A stretch of 64,000 nt of DNA, from assembly GCF_008635795.1 (NCBI RefSeq), contig NZ_VWRQ01000004.1:310001-374000 (forward strand). Direction: 5' to 3'. This stretch comes from Paenibacillus tepidiphilus (GTDB lineage: Bacteria; Bacillota; Bacilli; Paenibacillales; Paenibacillaceae). The notes beneath the pieces were generated by a model. That model was not told where the DNA came from. It ran no database searches and saw only the letters and a list, made by a program, of their open reading frames with translations. Below are positions 1 through 8,372 of this stretch, piece after piece (the stretch's first letter is position 1; every line of letters begins with the position of its first letter). A program made the position numbers and the translations under genes.

Positions 1-264
1 GAATGCCTCAGGGCCGAGACCGGCGATCTCGTTCAGTCGGCGCAGCTGGCCCGGGTGCTGAAGTGTCACACTTCCGATGGAGAGCTGCGATTATGTTCAC
101 GCAGCGGAACCGGATGGCAGCTGCAGCAGGCCGGATACATCGAGGACGCCGGAGGCGGGTGGCTGCTGCGCATGAGCTGCCGCACCGGAGAAGACTGGAT
201 TGTTGCCGTTCCGGCATCCAAGACGCAATTGAGTATGGCTTTCTATGAATGGGTCACGCTATAG
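1..264 (+). CDS. C-terminal fragment of an unknown protein
   Basis: The reading frame is open from the first base and ends at TAG 262-264, giving the last 87 residues of a gene that starts left of the window. The fragment contains several Cys and Trp residues but no motif I recognise, so no function is proposed. It converges on the amylase gene, whose stop lies 10 bases further on. Its own stop codon sits inside a perfect 20-base palindrome that probably separates the two transcripts. Confidence 0.5.
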   Translation, partial: ECLRAETGDLVQSAQLARVLKCHTSDGELRLCSRSGTGWQLQQAGYIEDAGGGWLLRMSCRTGEDWIVAVPASKTQLSMAFYEWVTL

Positions 265-271
265 CGTGACC
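252..271. terminator. Perfect 20-bp palindrome between convergent genes
   Basis: GGTCACGCTATAGCGTGACC is its own reverse complement and lies between two convergent stop codons. As RNA it could fold into an 8-bp stem with a 4-base loop for transcripts from either side. No T-run follows on either strand, so it is a weak intrinsic-terminator candidate. It could instead be a dimeric protein site. Confidence 0.4.
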
Positions 272-273
272 GG

Positions 274-1989
274 CTACTCCAGGACGGCGGTGGAGTATGG
301 GGCAAGGCTAAGCTTACCGCCGCTGAAAGCAGCATCACCGGGGATGGTCTTGAGCACGGCGGAATATTGGAGGTCGTTGCTGCCCGGATGCAGCTCAAGC
401 TCCTGCGGCTGTCCCGTTAAATTATGGACGACCAATACCTGCTGCTCCGCTGTAATTCGCTCGAATGCCATTACACCGGCATGGTCCACCGTGTAGTCAC
501 GGATGCCGCCGGCATTCAGAGCCGGCACTTCACTCCGCATAGCGATAAGCTGGCGGTAACGGGAGAGGAGCGAATCCGCATCGGCCGACTGGCTTGCCAC
601 GTCAGCACCGGCAATGGCGGCATTGTTGGTGCCCGCTTCCCACGAGGTTGTTCCCGCGCTGCTGCGGTCCGCCGTCCACACCATAGGCTCCCGGATGCCT
701 TCATCCGGCTTCACGCCGAGCATGCCGATCTCTTCACCGTAATAGATAAACGGGTTACCGGGCAGGGTGAGCAGCATCGCCGCGGCCATTTTGGCATGGG
801 CGGTGTTGCTTCCAAGCACACTCATCACCCGGTTCTGGTCATGGTTGCTGAGAAAGACCGCATCGGTAAAGTCGCCCCCGGAGATTTGGGAGTACAGCTT
901 GTAAGTGCGTTCCAGAGTAAACGCGGCACCGCTGTTCGACTCCGTCTTGGCAGAGTTGATCAAGGTCTCGGCCAGGCCGAAGTTGAAGCCGGAGTCGAAA
1001 GCCTGGTCCAGATAAGCTCCCACCGAAGTGGCGGAATTCTCCCACACTTCGCCGACAATATATGCCTCCGGATTTACCTCGTCCATACTTGCGCGGAATT
1101 CCTGCCACCATGCTACATTCTTGTCTGTAGTGGCCTCGCTCTTGTCGGACAGCAGATCCTCGTAAATATGCTTGGCGGCATCCAGCCGGAAGCCGTCCAT
1201 CCCCAGCTCCAGCCAATATTGCCCGATATCCTTCATCTCGGTCCGTACCTGCGGATTGTCGAAATTCAAATCCGGCATTCCGTCCCAGAAGGTTCCCATA
1301 TAGTGGCTGCCCAGCACAGAATGCCACGGATTGCCGCTGCCTGCAGCACTGCTGCCCTCTGGCCTGCGGCCACTGTCCTCTGCCCAGACGTACCAGTCGC
1401 GGTGCTCGCCGCCCTTGGCAGCATCTACGAACCAGGGATGCTCCTTGGAGGTATGGTTGACCACCAGATCCATAATCACTTTAATGCCGCGCTTATGGGC
1501 CTCGGCGATCAGTTCCTTCATATCCTCCACCGTTCCATAGTCGGGATGAATCTCCCGGTAATCGGTAACATCATACCCATGATAGCTGGGGGATGGATTG
1601 ACGGGCATGAGCCAGATGCCTCCGACCCCGAGATCCTCCGTAGTGGACGGATTACCGTCGTTCAGATAATCAAGCTTCTCGGTAATGCCGCGCAAATCGC
1701 CGATTCCATCCCCGTCGGAATCATAGAAGGAACGGACAAAAATTTCATAATACACCGTCCCCGGCTGCTCATCGACGGCGGCTGCGGCTGCAGCAGGCTG
1801 CGCTGTGCTTGCGGTTGCGGCGGGGCTTCCCGCCGGTGATGTCTCTGCTGCGGCAGAGGGGGCGGCTTCGTCATTCTTAGGATTGCTGCTGCCTGAGCAG
1901 CCCGTTAGCAGCAGGGCGGATACTGCCGCGACGGCGGCCGATTTCTGGAGCAGGGCGCGGGACCTTGCGGTGGTTATTAAGTTCATCAT
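274..1989 (-). CDS. Lipoprotein alpha-amylase family (GH13) glycosidase
   Basis: This 571-residue protein probably hydrolyses alpha-1,4-glucans outside the cell while anchored to the membrane. The N-terminus carries a signal peptide ending in a lipobox (LLLTGCSG), followed by an Ala/Pro/Ser-rich linker to about residue 70. The GH13 barrel then shows all four conserved regions: DLVVNH; GFRLDAAKH with the nucleophile Asp; GEVW with the acid/base Glu; and FLSNHDQ with the third catalytic Asp. An ATGATG double start follows an AAGGAG ribosome site. Upstream on the same strand are two CcpA-like sequences, suggesting catabolite repression. The exact substrate (amylase, maltogenic enzyme or glucosidase) cannot be read from sequence alone. 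Confidence 0.9.
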   Translation of the reverse strand: MMNLITTARSRALLQKSAAVAAVSALLLTGCSGSSNPKNDEAAPSAAAETSPAGSPAATASTAQPAAAAAAVDEQPGTVYYEIFVRSFYDSDGDGIGDLRGITEKLDYLNDGNPSTTEDLGVGGIWLMPVNPSPSYHGYDVTDYREIHPDYGTVEDMKELIAEAHKRGIKVIMDLVVNHTSKEHPWFVDAAKGGEHRDWYVWAEDSGRRPEGSSAAGSGNPWHSVLGSHYMGTFWDGMPDLNFDNPQVRTEMKDIGQYWLELGMDGFRLDAAKHIYEDLLSDKSEATTDKNVAWWQEFRASMDEVNPEAYIVGEVWENSATSVGAYLDQAFDSGFNFGLAETLINSAKTESNSGAAFTLERTYKLYSQISGGDFTDAVFLSNHDQNRVMSVLGSNTAHAKMAAAMLLTLPGNPFIYYGEEIGMLGVKPDEGIREPMVWTADRSSAGTTSWEAGTNNAAIAGADVASQSADADSLLSRYRQLIAMRSEVPALNAGGIRDYTVDHAGVMAFERITAEQQVLVVHNLTGQPQELELHPGSNDLQYSAVLKTIPGDAAFSGGKLSLAPYSTAVLE

Positions 1990-2028
1990 GATGAACTCCT
2001 TCCTGGAAAGATTGCTTCATTTATATAG

Positions 2029-2042
2029 CGAAAGCGCTTCAC
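2029..2042 (-). promoter_or_regulatory. Candidate cre (CcpA) site near amylase start
   Basis: The 14-mer CGAAAGCGCTTCAC has the cre-like core AAAGCGCTT and matches the consensus at about 10 of 14 positions. It lies some 40 bases upstream of the amylase start and downstream of a plausible -35/-10 pair (TTTACC, 18 bases, TAAGAT on the minus strand), so binding there would block transcription. The assignment is inferred from motif and gene type. Confidence 0.4.
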
Positions 2043-2071
2043 TGATATCTTAGATGAATCCACACCTAAAG

Positions 2072-2085
2072 GTAAAACGTTTGCA
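2072..2085 (-). promoter_or_regulatory. Second candidate cre (CcpA) site for the amylase gene
   Basis: On the minus strand the sequence reads TGCAAACGTTTTAC, close to the cre consensus TGWAANCGNTNWCA with the AAACGTTT core intact. It lies about 90 bases upstream of the amylase start codon, roughly at the -35/-50 region of the proposed promoter. Two cre-like sites upstream of one glycosidase gene support carbon catabolite control. Confidence 0.4.
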
Positions 2086-2199
2086 CACCCCAAAAATAAC
2101 CGTTTTTAACGATAATAAGCTGTATATAGGAATTAATACTTTATTAGCTCGTATTTAGTTTGATTTTCGAGAAATTATTAACTAAATCAACTTACTGTA

Positions 2200-2371
2200 C
2201 CGGGAATATGTGCGAAAGCTTTACAGAACTCTCAGGAGAAGCTGGAATTATGGAACAGCGACTGGTGTAAAATCCGTGCAAACGGTTCGGCAAATGCCGG
2301 ATTAACCTTTCCCTGGGCCGGCGCATATGCTGGGGCAAGGGCACAAGACCCGGAAGAAAGGAGAGATTAGG
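2200..2371 (+). other. Intergenic leader with several inverted repeats upstream of ABC importer
   Basis: The 382-base gap 1990-2371 holds the amylase promoter region on its left. On its right is a GC-richer stretch with nested inverted repeats. AATCCG at about 2271 can pair with CGGATT at about 2298. CGGC and GCCG flank a short loop inside it, and CCGGC/GCTGG form a further stem near 2318-2334. I could not match this to a riboswitch consensus (TPP, FMN, cobalamin and guanidine were considered). It may be a cis-regulatory leader of the importer operon or only a GC-rich spacer. Confidence 0.3.
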
Positions 2372-3388
2372 ATGAAATTCAACCCAAAGCCGCTGCTGCT
2401 CTGCTGCCTCATTGCCTTGGGCTTAACCCTGTTTGCCGGCTGCGCCAAGGAATCTACCGATGTAAAAGTAAAGATCGGCGAAGTGACCCGATCGGTCTTT
2501 TACGCTCCGGAATATGTGGCCTTGTCGCAGGACTTTTTTAAGGATGAAGGGCTGGATGTCGAGCTGCAAACCATTCCCGGCGGCGACAAGACAATGACGG
2601 CACTGCTCTCGGGAGCCATCGACGTTGCACTGGTGGGATCGGAGACCTCCGTGTATGTCTACCAGCAGGGTACAGATGATCCGGTGATCAATTTTGCCCA
2701 GCTTACACAGCGGGACGGAACCTTTTTGTTCGCACGCAGCGCGGACACAAGTTTCAACTGGGAGAAGCTGAAGGGGTCGACCTATCTCGGCCAAAGAAAA
2801 GGGGGAATGCCGCAGATGGCCGGAGCCTTCGCGATGAAGCAGAAGGGTATCGACACCGGGAAGGACCTCACGTTGATCCAGAATATTGATTTTGCCAATA
2901 TTGCCGGTGCGTTCGCTTCCGGTACAGGCGATTATGTACAGCTGTTCGAGCCGCAGGCTTCCATCTTTGAAAGCGAGGGCCGCGGGGCGGTCGTGGCTTC
3001 CTTCGGTGTGGAAAGCGGGTATTTGCCGTATACGGTGTTCATGGCGAAACAAAGCTATATCGGTAAAAACAAGGAAACGGTGCAGAAGTTCACCAACGCC
3101 ATTCAGCGCGCCCAGCTGTGGGTCAAAGAGCACAGTCCGGAAGAGATTGCCGATGCGGTACTCCCTTATTTCGAGAATACAGACCGCGACATCGTGGTGT
3201 CTGCGATTGAGCGCTACAAAGAGCAGGACACGTATGCCGGAAATCCGGTCATCGACGACAAGGAATGGAACAATCTGCTGGATGTGATGGACAATGCCGG
3301 GGAATTGAAAGACCGCGTGCCGCTTCAGGCGATTGTCGATAACAGCTTCTCCGAGAAAGCGGAACAGACCGTCCAATCAGGGAATTAG
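2372..3388 (+). CDS. NitT/TauT-type ABC transporter substrate-binding lipoprotein
   Basis: This 338-residue protein has a lipoprotein signal peptide ending LTLFAGC. Its body is typical of NMT1/THI5-like or SsuA-like binding proteins (EYVALSQDFFKDEGLDVEL near the start, a GGDKTMTALLSGAID segment, and a VYVYQQG region). It should bind a small organic solute outside the membrane and hand it to the permease encoded two genes downstream. The start at 2372 is chosen because AAAGGAG precedes it and it gives a proper signal peptide; an upstream in-frame ATG at 2327 lacks both. The substrate could be a sulfonate, nitrate, thiamine or flavin precursor and cannot be decided here. Confidence 0.85.
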   Translation: MKFNPKPLLLCCLIALGLTLFAGCAKESTDVKVKIGEVTRSVFYAPEYVALSQDFFKDEGLDVELQTIPGGDKTMTALLSGAIDVALVGSETSVYVYQQGTDDPVINFAQLTQRDGTFLFARSADTSFNWEKLKGSTYLGQRKGGMPQMAGAFAMKQKGIDTGKDLTLIQNIDFANIAGAFASGTGDYVQLFEPQASIFESEGRGAVVASFGVESGYLPYTVFMAKQSYIGKNKETVQKFTNAIQRAQLWVKEHSPEEIADAVLPYFENTDRDIVVSAIERYKEQDTYAGNPVIDDKEWNNLLDVMDNAGELKDRVPLQAIVDNSFSEKAEQTVQSGN

Positions 3389-3425
3389 GCTTTGAGCAAT
3401 CCGAATGGTTAGGAGGAACACTACC

Positions 3426-4202
3426 ATGCTGCCGCTAGTGCAATTAAAGGGAGTGACGCATGCCTACCTGGGAGACCGTGAGGCTACACTGGCTATAGAG
3501 GAGCTGAATCTCACAGTGGATAAGGGTGAGTTCGTGAGCCTGGTCGGACCCAGCGGCTGCGGCAAAACCACTCTGCTGTCGATCATCTCCGGGCTGCTCC
3601 AGCCTTCACGCGGAGATGTGTATGTGGGCGGGCATCCGGTCCTGGAACCCTCGGCCGAGATTGGCTATATGCTGCAGCAGGACTATCTGTTTCCATGGCG
3701 GACAATTCTGGATAATGCTGTTCTGGGTCTTGAGCTGACGGGCAATCTTAATGAAGAGACACGGCGGCGTACGCTGGGGCTGCTTAAAGAGCTGGGTCTG
3801 GAGGGAAAAGAGAACGCCTACCCGTCCGAGCTCTCCGGCGGTATGCGCCAGCGGGTGGCACTCGTGCGGACGCTGGCCACCGGGCCCAAGCTGCTCCTGC
3901 TCGACGAACCGTTCTCCGCACTGGACTACCAGATCAAGCTGCAGCTGGAGGATCTGGTGGCGGAGACACTGCTGCGCCGGGGTACCACGGCTATCCTGGT
4001 GACCCATGATCTGGCTGAAGCGATTGCCGTCAGCAGCCGGGTCATATTGCTGCAGCCGAATCCCGGCAGAATCCGCCGCATATTTACTGTACCGGAAGCC
4101 ATCCGCAGTACACCGCCGCTATACGCGCGGGATTTACCCGGCTTCGCGGAGCTGTTTCATACCGTGTGGAAAGAAATGGAGCTGGCCGGAAGGGGGGATT
4201 AA
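3426..4202 (+). CDS. ABC transporter ATP-binding protein (NitT/TauT family)
   Basis: This 258-residue ATPase energises the importer encoded with it. It shows Walker A GPSGCGKTT, a Q-loop in LQQDYLFPW, the signature LSGGMRQR, Walker B LLLLDEPF and the switch His in VTHDLAEA. This is the pattern of SsuB/TauB-like subunits. The ATG at 3426 is preferred because AGGAGG lies ten bases upstream; an earlier in-frame ATG at 3405 lies before that ribosome site. The gene follows the binding protein by 37 bases and is followed one base later by the permease, so the three form one operon. Confidence 0.9.
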   Translation: MLPLVQLKGVTHAYLGDREATLAIEELNLTVDKGEFVSLVGPSGCGKTTLLSIISGLLQPSRGDVYVGGHPVLEPSAEIGYMLQQDYLFPWRTILDNAVLGLELTGNLNEETRRRTLGLLKELGLEGKENAYPSELSGGMRQRVALVRTLATGPKLLLLDEPFSALDYQIKLQLEDLVAETLLRRGTTAILVTHDLAEAIAVSSRVILLQPNPGRIRRIFTVPEAIRSTPPLYARDLPGFAELFHTVWKEMELAGRGD

Positions 4203-4203
4203 G

Positions 4204-5040
4204 ATGAAATCGGTGGAGCAAATTGAACTTGCCGTGTCCCGCAAGCTGTGGCTGGACCAGAAGCACGAAGAATACCGTGCAGCCAAGCTGCGTTGGAAGA
4301 GCCGTGTCATGGCGGTCCGCGCCGGGCTTCTGGTGCTTCTCTTTGTGCTGTGGGAGACAGCGGCGCGGGCAGGCTGGATCGACACACTGCTGTTCAGTTC
4401 GCCCGGCAGAGTCTTCCGGCAAATATGGAGCGATCTTTCAGGAGGCAGTCTGTGGCCCCATCTGTCGGTGACGGTGGGGGAGACGGTCATCGGCTTCCTG
4501 CTGGGAACCCTGCTCGGAACCCTGCTGGCCGTCGTGATATGGTGGTCGCCTTTTCTGTCCGCCGTGCTTGATCCGTATATGGTAGTGTTCAACAGCATGC
4601 CGAAGGTGGCGCTGGGGCCGATCTTCATCGTCATGTTCGGAGCCGGTTTTACGGCGATTGTCATCACCACATTGTCTATAACCGTAATCATTACAACGCT
4701 TGTGGTATATAACAGCTTCAATAGTGTGGACCCGAATCTGGTCAAGGTAGTGCGTTCTTTCGGTGCATCGCGTGTACAGGTATTCGGCAAGGTAATTTTG
4801 CCTTCATCTTTTCCGGCGATTGTATCTACCCTGAAGGTGAATGTGGGGATGTCCTGGGTCGGTGTCATTGTCGGTGAATTTCTCGTGGCCAAGTCGGGTC
4901 TCGGGTATCTGATTATTTACGGCTTTCAGGTGTTCAACTTTACATTGGTCATGTCGAGTCTGCTGATTATTGCGGCGGTAGCTACGGCGATGTATCAGCT
5001 GGTGGTTTATGTGGAGAAGCTGATTTTGTCGCGGCGGTGA
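4204..5040 (+). CDS. ABC transporter permease (NitT/TauT family)
   Basis: This 278-residue membrane protein is the channel subunit of the importer. After a charged N-terminus it has about six hydrophobic segments. An EAA-type coupling loop follows (SFGASRVQVFGKVILPSS), which docks on the ATPase. The start at 4204 overlaps nothing, lies one base after the ATPase stop and has GGGGGA upstream. No second permease gene is present, so the channel is probably a homodimer. Confidence 0.88.
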   Translation: MKSVEQIELAVSRKLWLDQKHEEYRAAKLRWKSRVMAVRAGLLVLLFVLWETAARAGWIDTLLFSSPGRVFRQIWSDLSGGSLWPHLSVTVGETVIGFLLGTLLGTLLAVVIWWSPFLSAVLDPYMVVFNSMPKVALGPIFIVMFGAGFTAIVITTLSITVIITTLVVYNSFNSVDPNLVKVVRSFGASRVQVFGKVILPSSFPAIVSTLKVNVGMSWVGVIVGEFLVAKSGLGYLIIYGFQVFNFTLVMSSLLIIAAVATAMYQLVVYVEKLILSRR

Positions 5041-5135
5041 AAAGAATGTCTTATTGTGTCTCCCCGGAAAATCTTGTACCATGTCTATATCTTTACCTGT
5101 GTATTCGCATAACGTTCGAAGAGAGAGGTATTTTC

Positions 5136-6125
5136 ATGGGATTTCGGGTAATCAAAACAGCGGCCGCCACGCTGCTGTCCATTCTGCTGGCGGCGGCCGC
5201 GGGAATCCCGAGCGCGCAAAGCGCCGGACTTCTGGCCATCCTGGGGGTGGAGACGACACGCAAACGGAGTCTCCGCACGATTACGGCAAGATTCTCCGCC
5301 TCGCTGGTGGGGCTCCTTTGCGGCATTGTTTTATTCTATCTGCTGGGCTTTCATTACTGGGTATTGGGTCTTTATGTGCTGTTTGGCTTCCCGCTAATTG
5401 TAAAAGCAGGCTTCAAGGAAGGCATCGTTACCAGTTCGGTCGTGGTCTTCCGTGTGTTTGGACAAGCCGAGCTCTCTCTGCATGTGCTGCTCCAGCAGAT
5501 CGAGCTGCTCATTATCGGCCTCGGGTCGGCAGGCCTGGTCAACTTGATCTATATGCCGCAGGGCGGAAGCCTGATTGCCGGTATCCGTAAGGAGGTGGAC
5601 AGCCAGTTCTCGGTCATCTTCAAGCAAATGGCGCGTACACTCCGCGATCCCCTGCTGGTCTGGGACGGCAAGGAGCTGATTGGCGCCAGCGATGCGATTC
5701 AGCGCGGCATTACCGCGTCATCCCGGGAGATGGAGAATCATGTGATCCACCCCGACGAGGCGTGGAACGTCTACTTCTACATGCGCAAGGAACAGCTGGA
5801 ATCCATCCAGAATATGATGCAGCTGCTCTCCCAGGTCTATCGGCAGCTTCCGCACGGGGATATGGTGGCCGACCTGTTCGATCAGCTCAGCGGCGATGTG
5901 CTGGCCGAAGAATATACGGGCCGGACAGAGAAGCTGCTGGACAAGCTGGAGCAGGAGTTTCAGGAAATGGAGCTGCCGGGGACCCGGGACGAATTCGAGG
6001 TGCGGTCGGCCATACTGCAGCTGTGCCGGGAACTGGCCCTGTATCTCAAGATCGCCAAGCGGCATAAAGTCCCGGTGGAAATCAAGCCGGCCAGACGCAG
6101 CGAGCGGCTGCGCGGACAGGGCTAA
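5136..6125 (+). CDS. Aromatic acid exporter family membrane protein
   Basis: This 329-residue protein has four to five hydrophobic segments in its first 140 residues, including the typical VIKTAAATLLSILLA start and a LGVETTRKRSLR loop. A hydrophilic, helix-rich C-terminal half rich in Glu and Gln follows. This matches the ArAE/DUF939 family seen throughout Bacilli, whose substrates are mostly unknown. The ATG at 5136 follows GAGAGAGG; upstream in-frame codons back to 5037 overlap the permease stop and read as non-coding. An AGGCCT-flanked inverted repeat (6124-6154) follows the gene but lacks a T-run. Confidence 0.78.
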   Translation: MGFRVIKTAAATLLSILLAAAAGIPSAQSAGLLAILGVETTRKRSLRTITARFSASLVGLLCGIVLFYLLGFHYWVLGLYVLFGFPLIVKAGFKEGIVTSSVVVFRVFGQAELSLHVLLQQIELLIIGLGSAGLVNLIYMPQGGSLIAGIRKEVDSQFSVIFKQMARTLRDPLLVWDGKELIGASDAIQRGITASSREMENHVIHPDEAWNVYFYMRKEQLESIQNMMQLLSQVYRQLPHGDMVADLFDQLSGDVLAEEYTGRTEKLLDKLEQEFQEMELPGTRDEFEVRSAILQLCRELALYLKIAKRHKVPVEIKPARRSERLRGQG

Positions 6126-6233
6126 GGCCTACAGGCGAATAAGCGCCAAGGCCTATTTACAATCCGGCGTCTGTGTACGATAACAAAGTAAGGGTGTTTG
6201 TCAGCATTTTATTAATCAGGTGAAGGTATTATT

Positions 6234-7334
6234 GTGTTATACAGCTTGATGCACAAGCTCCCATTATTGCAGATGTTCGCGGGCCGTGAATCTCTGCTCT
6301 GGCAGGTGATGATAATCTACAACAACGAACAGTATATCGGTAAACAGCTTGCAGCCAATCTATTTAACCGCAGCGGTGTATTTGTTCTGCCGGCTTACAC
6401 GCTGCTCACCGCCGAGCATGTCAGGCTGATCTCGCAGCACCAGATCAGGCTGGAAGCGCATGATGTGGTACAGCTCGACAATGCCGTCTATTATCAGCTT
6501 GCGGTGGATGAATGCACGGCGGCCATGGAACGCATCTTTGAACAGCTCCGTTATACCAAGAGCCGGCGGCTGCCGATGATTGAACTGCGGGGGGAAGTCA
6601 TCCCGTTTATCCAGCAGGTCGGCGAGAAGAATGATTTCTTCGGCATTCTGGCCGCGCTGCAGTCCAAGGACGATTATACATACCGGCATAATGTTGCCGT
6701 CGGCATCCTGTCCACGCTGCTGGGGCGCTGGCTGAAGCTGAGGCCGGAAGAGCTCAGCTCACTCACGATTGCCGCTACTCTGCATGATATCGGAAAGGTA
6801 ATGATACCCTCGGACATTCTGGCCAAAACGGAGGAGCTGACGGCAGAGGAGCGTGAGCTGCTCAAGAAGCACACTACTTACGGCTATGAAATGATCCGCG
6901 ATACTGTCGGAACCTCGCATATGCAGGCGCTTGTGGCACTGCAGCATCATGAGCGTATGGACGGCAGCGGATATCCGTTCGGCGTCCAGGGACACCGGAT
7001 TACCGACTTCAGCAAGATCGTGGCGGTTACCGATATTTTTCACGCGATGACCTCGGACCGTTATCACCGCCCGGCTGCTCCGCTCTATGAGGTGCTGCGG
7101 CAGATGGAGAATGATGTGTTCGGTAAGCTGGACCCTTACATTTGCCGGGTGTTTATCAACAAGCTGATGCAGTCGATGATCGGGAACGAGGTACTGCTGA
7201 CCGACGGCCGGACCGGTAAAATTGTGATGATTCTGGCCCATGATCCGCTGCACCCCTTGGTCAACATCGATGAGGATTTTATCGATCTGAGCCGCCACCG
7301 CGATCTCGGGATCGTGCGGGTGCTGCCGCAATAA
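6234..7334 (+). CDS. HD-GYP domain protein, probable cyclic-di-GMP phosphodiesterase
   Basis: This 366-residue protein has an N-terminal region of about 140 residues without recognisable motifs, followed by an HD-GYP domain. That domain contains YRHNVAVG, ATLHDIGKVMIP (the HD pair), LKKHTTYGYEMI, QHHERMDGSGYP (the GYP signature region) and AVTDIFHAMTSDR. Members of this family hydrolyse cyclic di-GMP or related nucleotides in the cytoplasm. No membrane segment or receiver domain is seen, so the input signal is unknown. Translation starts at a GTG with AGGTGAAGG seven bases upstream. The gene ends at a strong terminator and appears monocistronic. Confidence 0.85.
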   Translation: MLYSLMHKLPLLQMFAGRESLLWQVMIIYNNEQYIGKQLAANLFNRSGVFVLPAYTLLTAEHVRLISQHQIRLEAHDVVQLDNAVYYQLAVDECTAAMERIFEQLRYTKSRRLPMIELRGEVIPFIQQVGEKNDFFGILAALQSKDDYTYRHNVAVGILSTLLGRWLKLRPEELSSLTIAATLHDIGKVMIPSDILAKTEELTAEERELLKKHTTYGYEMIRDTVGTSHMQALVALQHHERMDGSGYPFGVQGHRITDFSKIVAVTDIFHAMTSDRYHRPAAPLYEVLRQMENDVFGKLDPYICRVFINKLMQSMIGNEVLLTDGRTGKIVMILAHDPLHPLVNIDEDFIDLSRHRDLGIVRVLPQ

Positions 7335-7342
7335 ACATAAGC

Positions 7343-7391
7343 AAGACCCCCCGTTGCCAGGCTGAAGCCGCCGGCGCCGGGGGTCTTTTTT
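7343..7391 (+). terminator. Intrinsic terminator after HD-GYP gene
   Basis: AAGACCCCC pairs with GGGGGTCTT around an internal GCCGCCGGCG-rich loop and is followed by a run of six T. It lies 8 bases after the HD-GYP stop. Confidence 0.85.
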
Positions 7392-7529
7392 ACGATGAGA
7401 CTTCATTAGTTAAGCTATGTATGGATACAAGTTGCGTCTATCAATCTATATCGGTGGAACTGCCTGAACCCCCGGAGGGCTTACCCAAATTAATTTCTAC
7501 TCTAACAATCAACAAATGCCCAGAACCTG

Positions 7530-7537
7530 CATACACT
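7530..7537 (+). promoter_or_regulatory. Possible sporulation sigma-E -10 element for cotE
   Basis: CATACACT matches the sigma-E -10 consensus CATACANT and lies 35 bases before the cotE start. The -35 region, expected about 14 bases upstream, is only a poor match. The call therefore leans on the known mother-cell expression of cotE in Bacillus. Confidence 0.35.
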
Positions 7538-7571
7538 TGATAGTGAATGATTGTATGGAGGAGGTTCAAAG

Positions 7572-8129
7572 ATGTCATTAAGTCATAAACGTCAGACAAG
7601 AGAGATCATTACGAAGGCTGTTTGCGGCAAAGGTCGTAAGTTCTCTACCGCAACTCATACCGTGACTCCGCCACATCATCCGACGAGTATTCTGGGGGCC
7701 TGGATTATTAACCACCAGTACGAAGCGGTTGCCGCCGGGAACGGAATTGAAGTCATCGGTACTTACGATGTGAACATTTGGTACTCGTATGACAAAAACA
7801 AACAGACAGAGGTAGCCAAGGAAACGGTCTCTTATGTAGAGCTGATTCCGCTGTCCTATCTGGACCCGAGACACCGCGCTTCCACCGTGGAGGTCACTGC
7901 GGAGGCAACGCAGGAACCCAACTGTGTGGAAGCGGGAGTATCCCCGGGTGGCGGCAGTGTGACGCTCCGTGTAGAGCGGGAATTCGAGGCGGAGCTGGTG
8001 GCTGAGACCAAGGTCCGCGTGTATGTCAGTGATCAGAGCGACGATCCGGAGGATAAGGATTATGACTTCGACGGTGAGAGCTTCGATTATGACGATCTGG
8101 ACCCCGATGCCCTGGACGACGAGCTGTAG
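7572..8129 (+). CDS. cotE: Outer spore coat morphogenetic protein CotE
   Basis: This 185-residue protein has the CotE hallmarks: REIITKAVCGKGRKF near the N-terminus, then ILGAWIINHQYEA, YDVNIWYSY and QEPNCVEAGVSPGG. The C-terminal tail of about 30 residues is very acidic. In Bacillus subtilis CotE forms a ring around the forespore and directs assembly of the outer coat, and the gene lies just upstream of mutS. Here mutS is only two genes away, which supports orthology. The start follows ATGGAGGAGG. The gene lies between two terminators and so is probably transcribed alone, from a sporulation promoter. Confidence 0.95.
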   Translation: MSLSHKRQTREIITKAVCGKGRKFSTATHTVTPPHHPTSILGAWIINHQYEAVAAGNGIEVIGTYDVNIWYSYDKNKQTEVAKETVSYVELIPLSYLDPRHRASTVEVTAEATQEPNCVEAGVSPGGGSVTLRVEREFEAELVAETKVRVYVSDQSDDPEDKDYDFDGESFDYDDLDPDALDDEL

Positions 8130-8206
8130 GATGACGGCGCCGCCGCCGCTTCACCTTGGTTGACTGCCTAAGGATAATACATTATATGTAGCGAGGGCGG
8201 CGGCGA

Positions 8207-8230
8207 GAGGGCGGATGCCCTCCTTTTTTT
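8207..8230 (+). terminator. Intrinsic terminator after cotE
   Basis: GAGGGC, a GGAT loop and GCCCTC are followed by C and seven T. Confidence 0.85.
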
Positions 8231-8257
8231 AAAAGATTTAAAAGTACAATCTCTCCG

Positions 8258-8296
8258 AAACGGTTACTGTCCTGTAAGGACGGCGTAGCCGTTTTT
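8258..8296 (+). promoter_or_regulatory. Attenuator-like hairpin in amidoligase leader
   Basis: AAACGGTTAC (8258-8267) pairs with GTAGCCGTTT (8285-8294) with one G-U pair. Inside it GTCC and GGAC form a small stem around TGTAA, and a short T-run follows. It lies 76 bases before the amidoligase-like gene and after the cotE terminator. It could be an attenuator or a second terminator. Confidence 0.45.
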
Positions 8297-8372
8297 ACTT
8301 GGATATTTAAAAGTATTCAAGTATCCGGTGTCCCCGCAAAGTGTCTGATCATCAACTGAAGGAGCATCGCTT

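Noticed and set aside
424..1839. Long open frame on the plus strand across the amylase gene
   Set aside because: It is antisense to a GH13 gene with all catalytic motifs, has no ribosome site and reads like reverse-complement composition.
2200..2371. Cobalamin, TPP or FMN riboswitch upstream of the ABC importer
   Set aside because: A GGTGTAAAATCCG stretch recalls cobalamin elements, but the B12 box and the other conserved blocks are missing; no TPP or FMN core is present.
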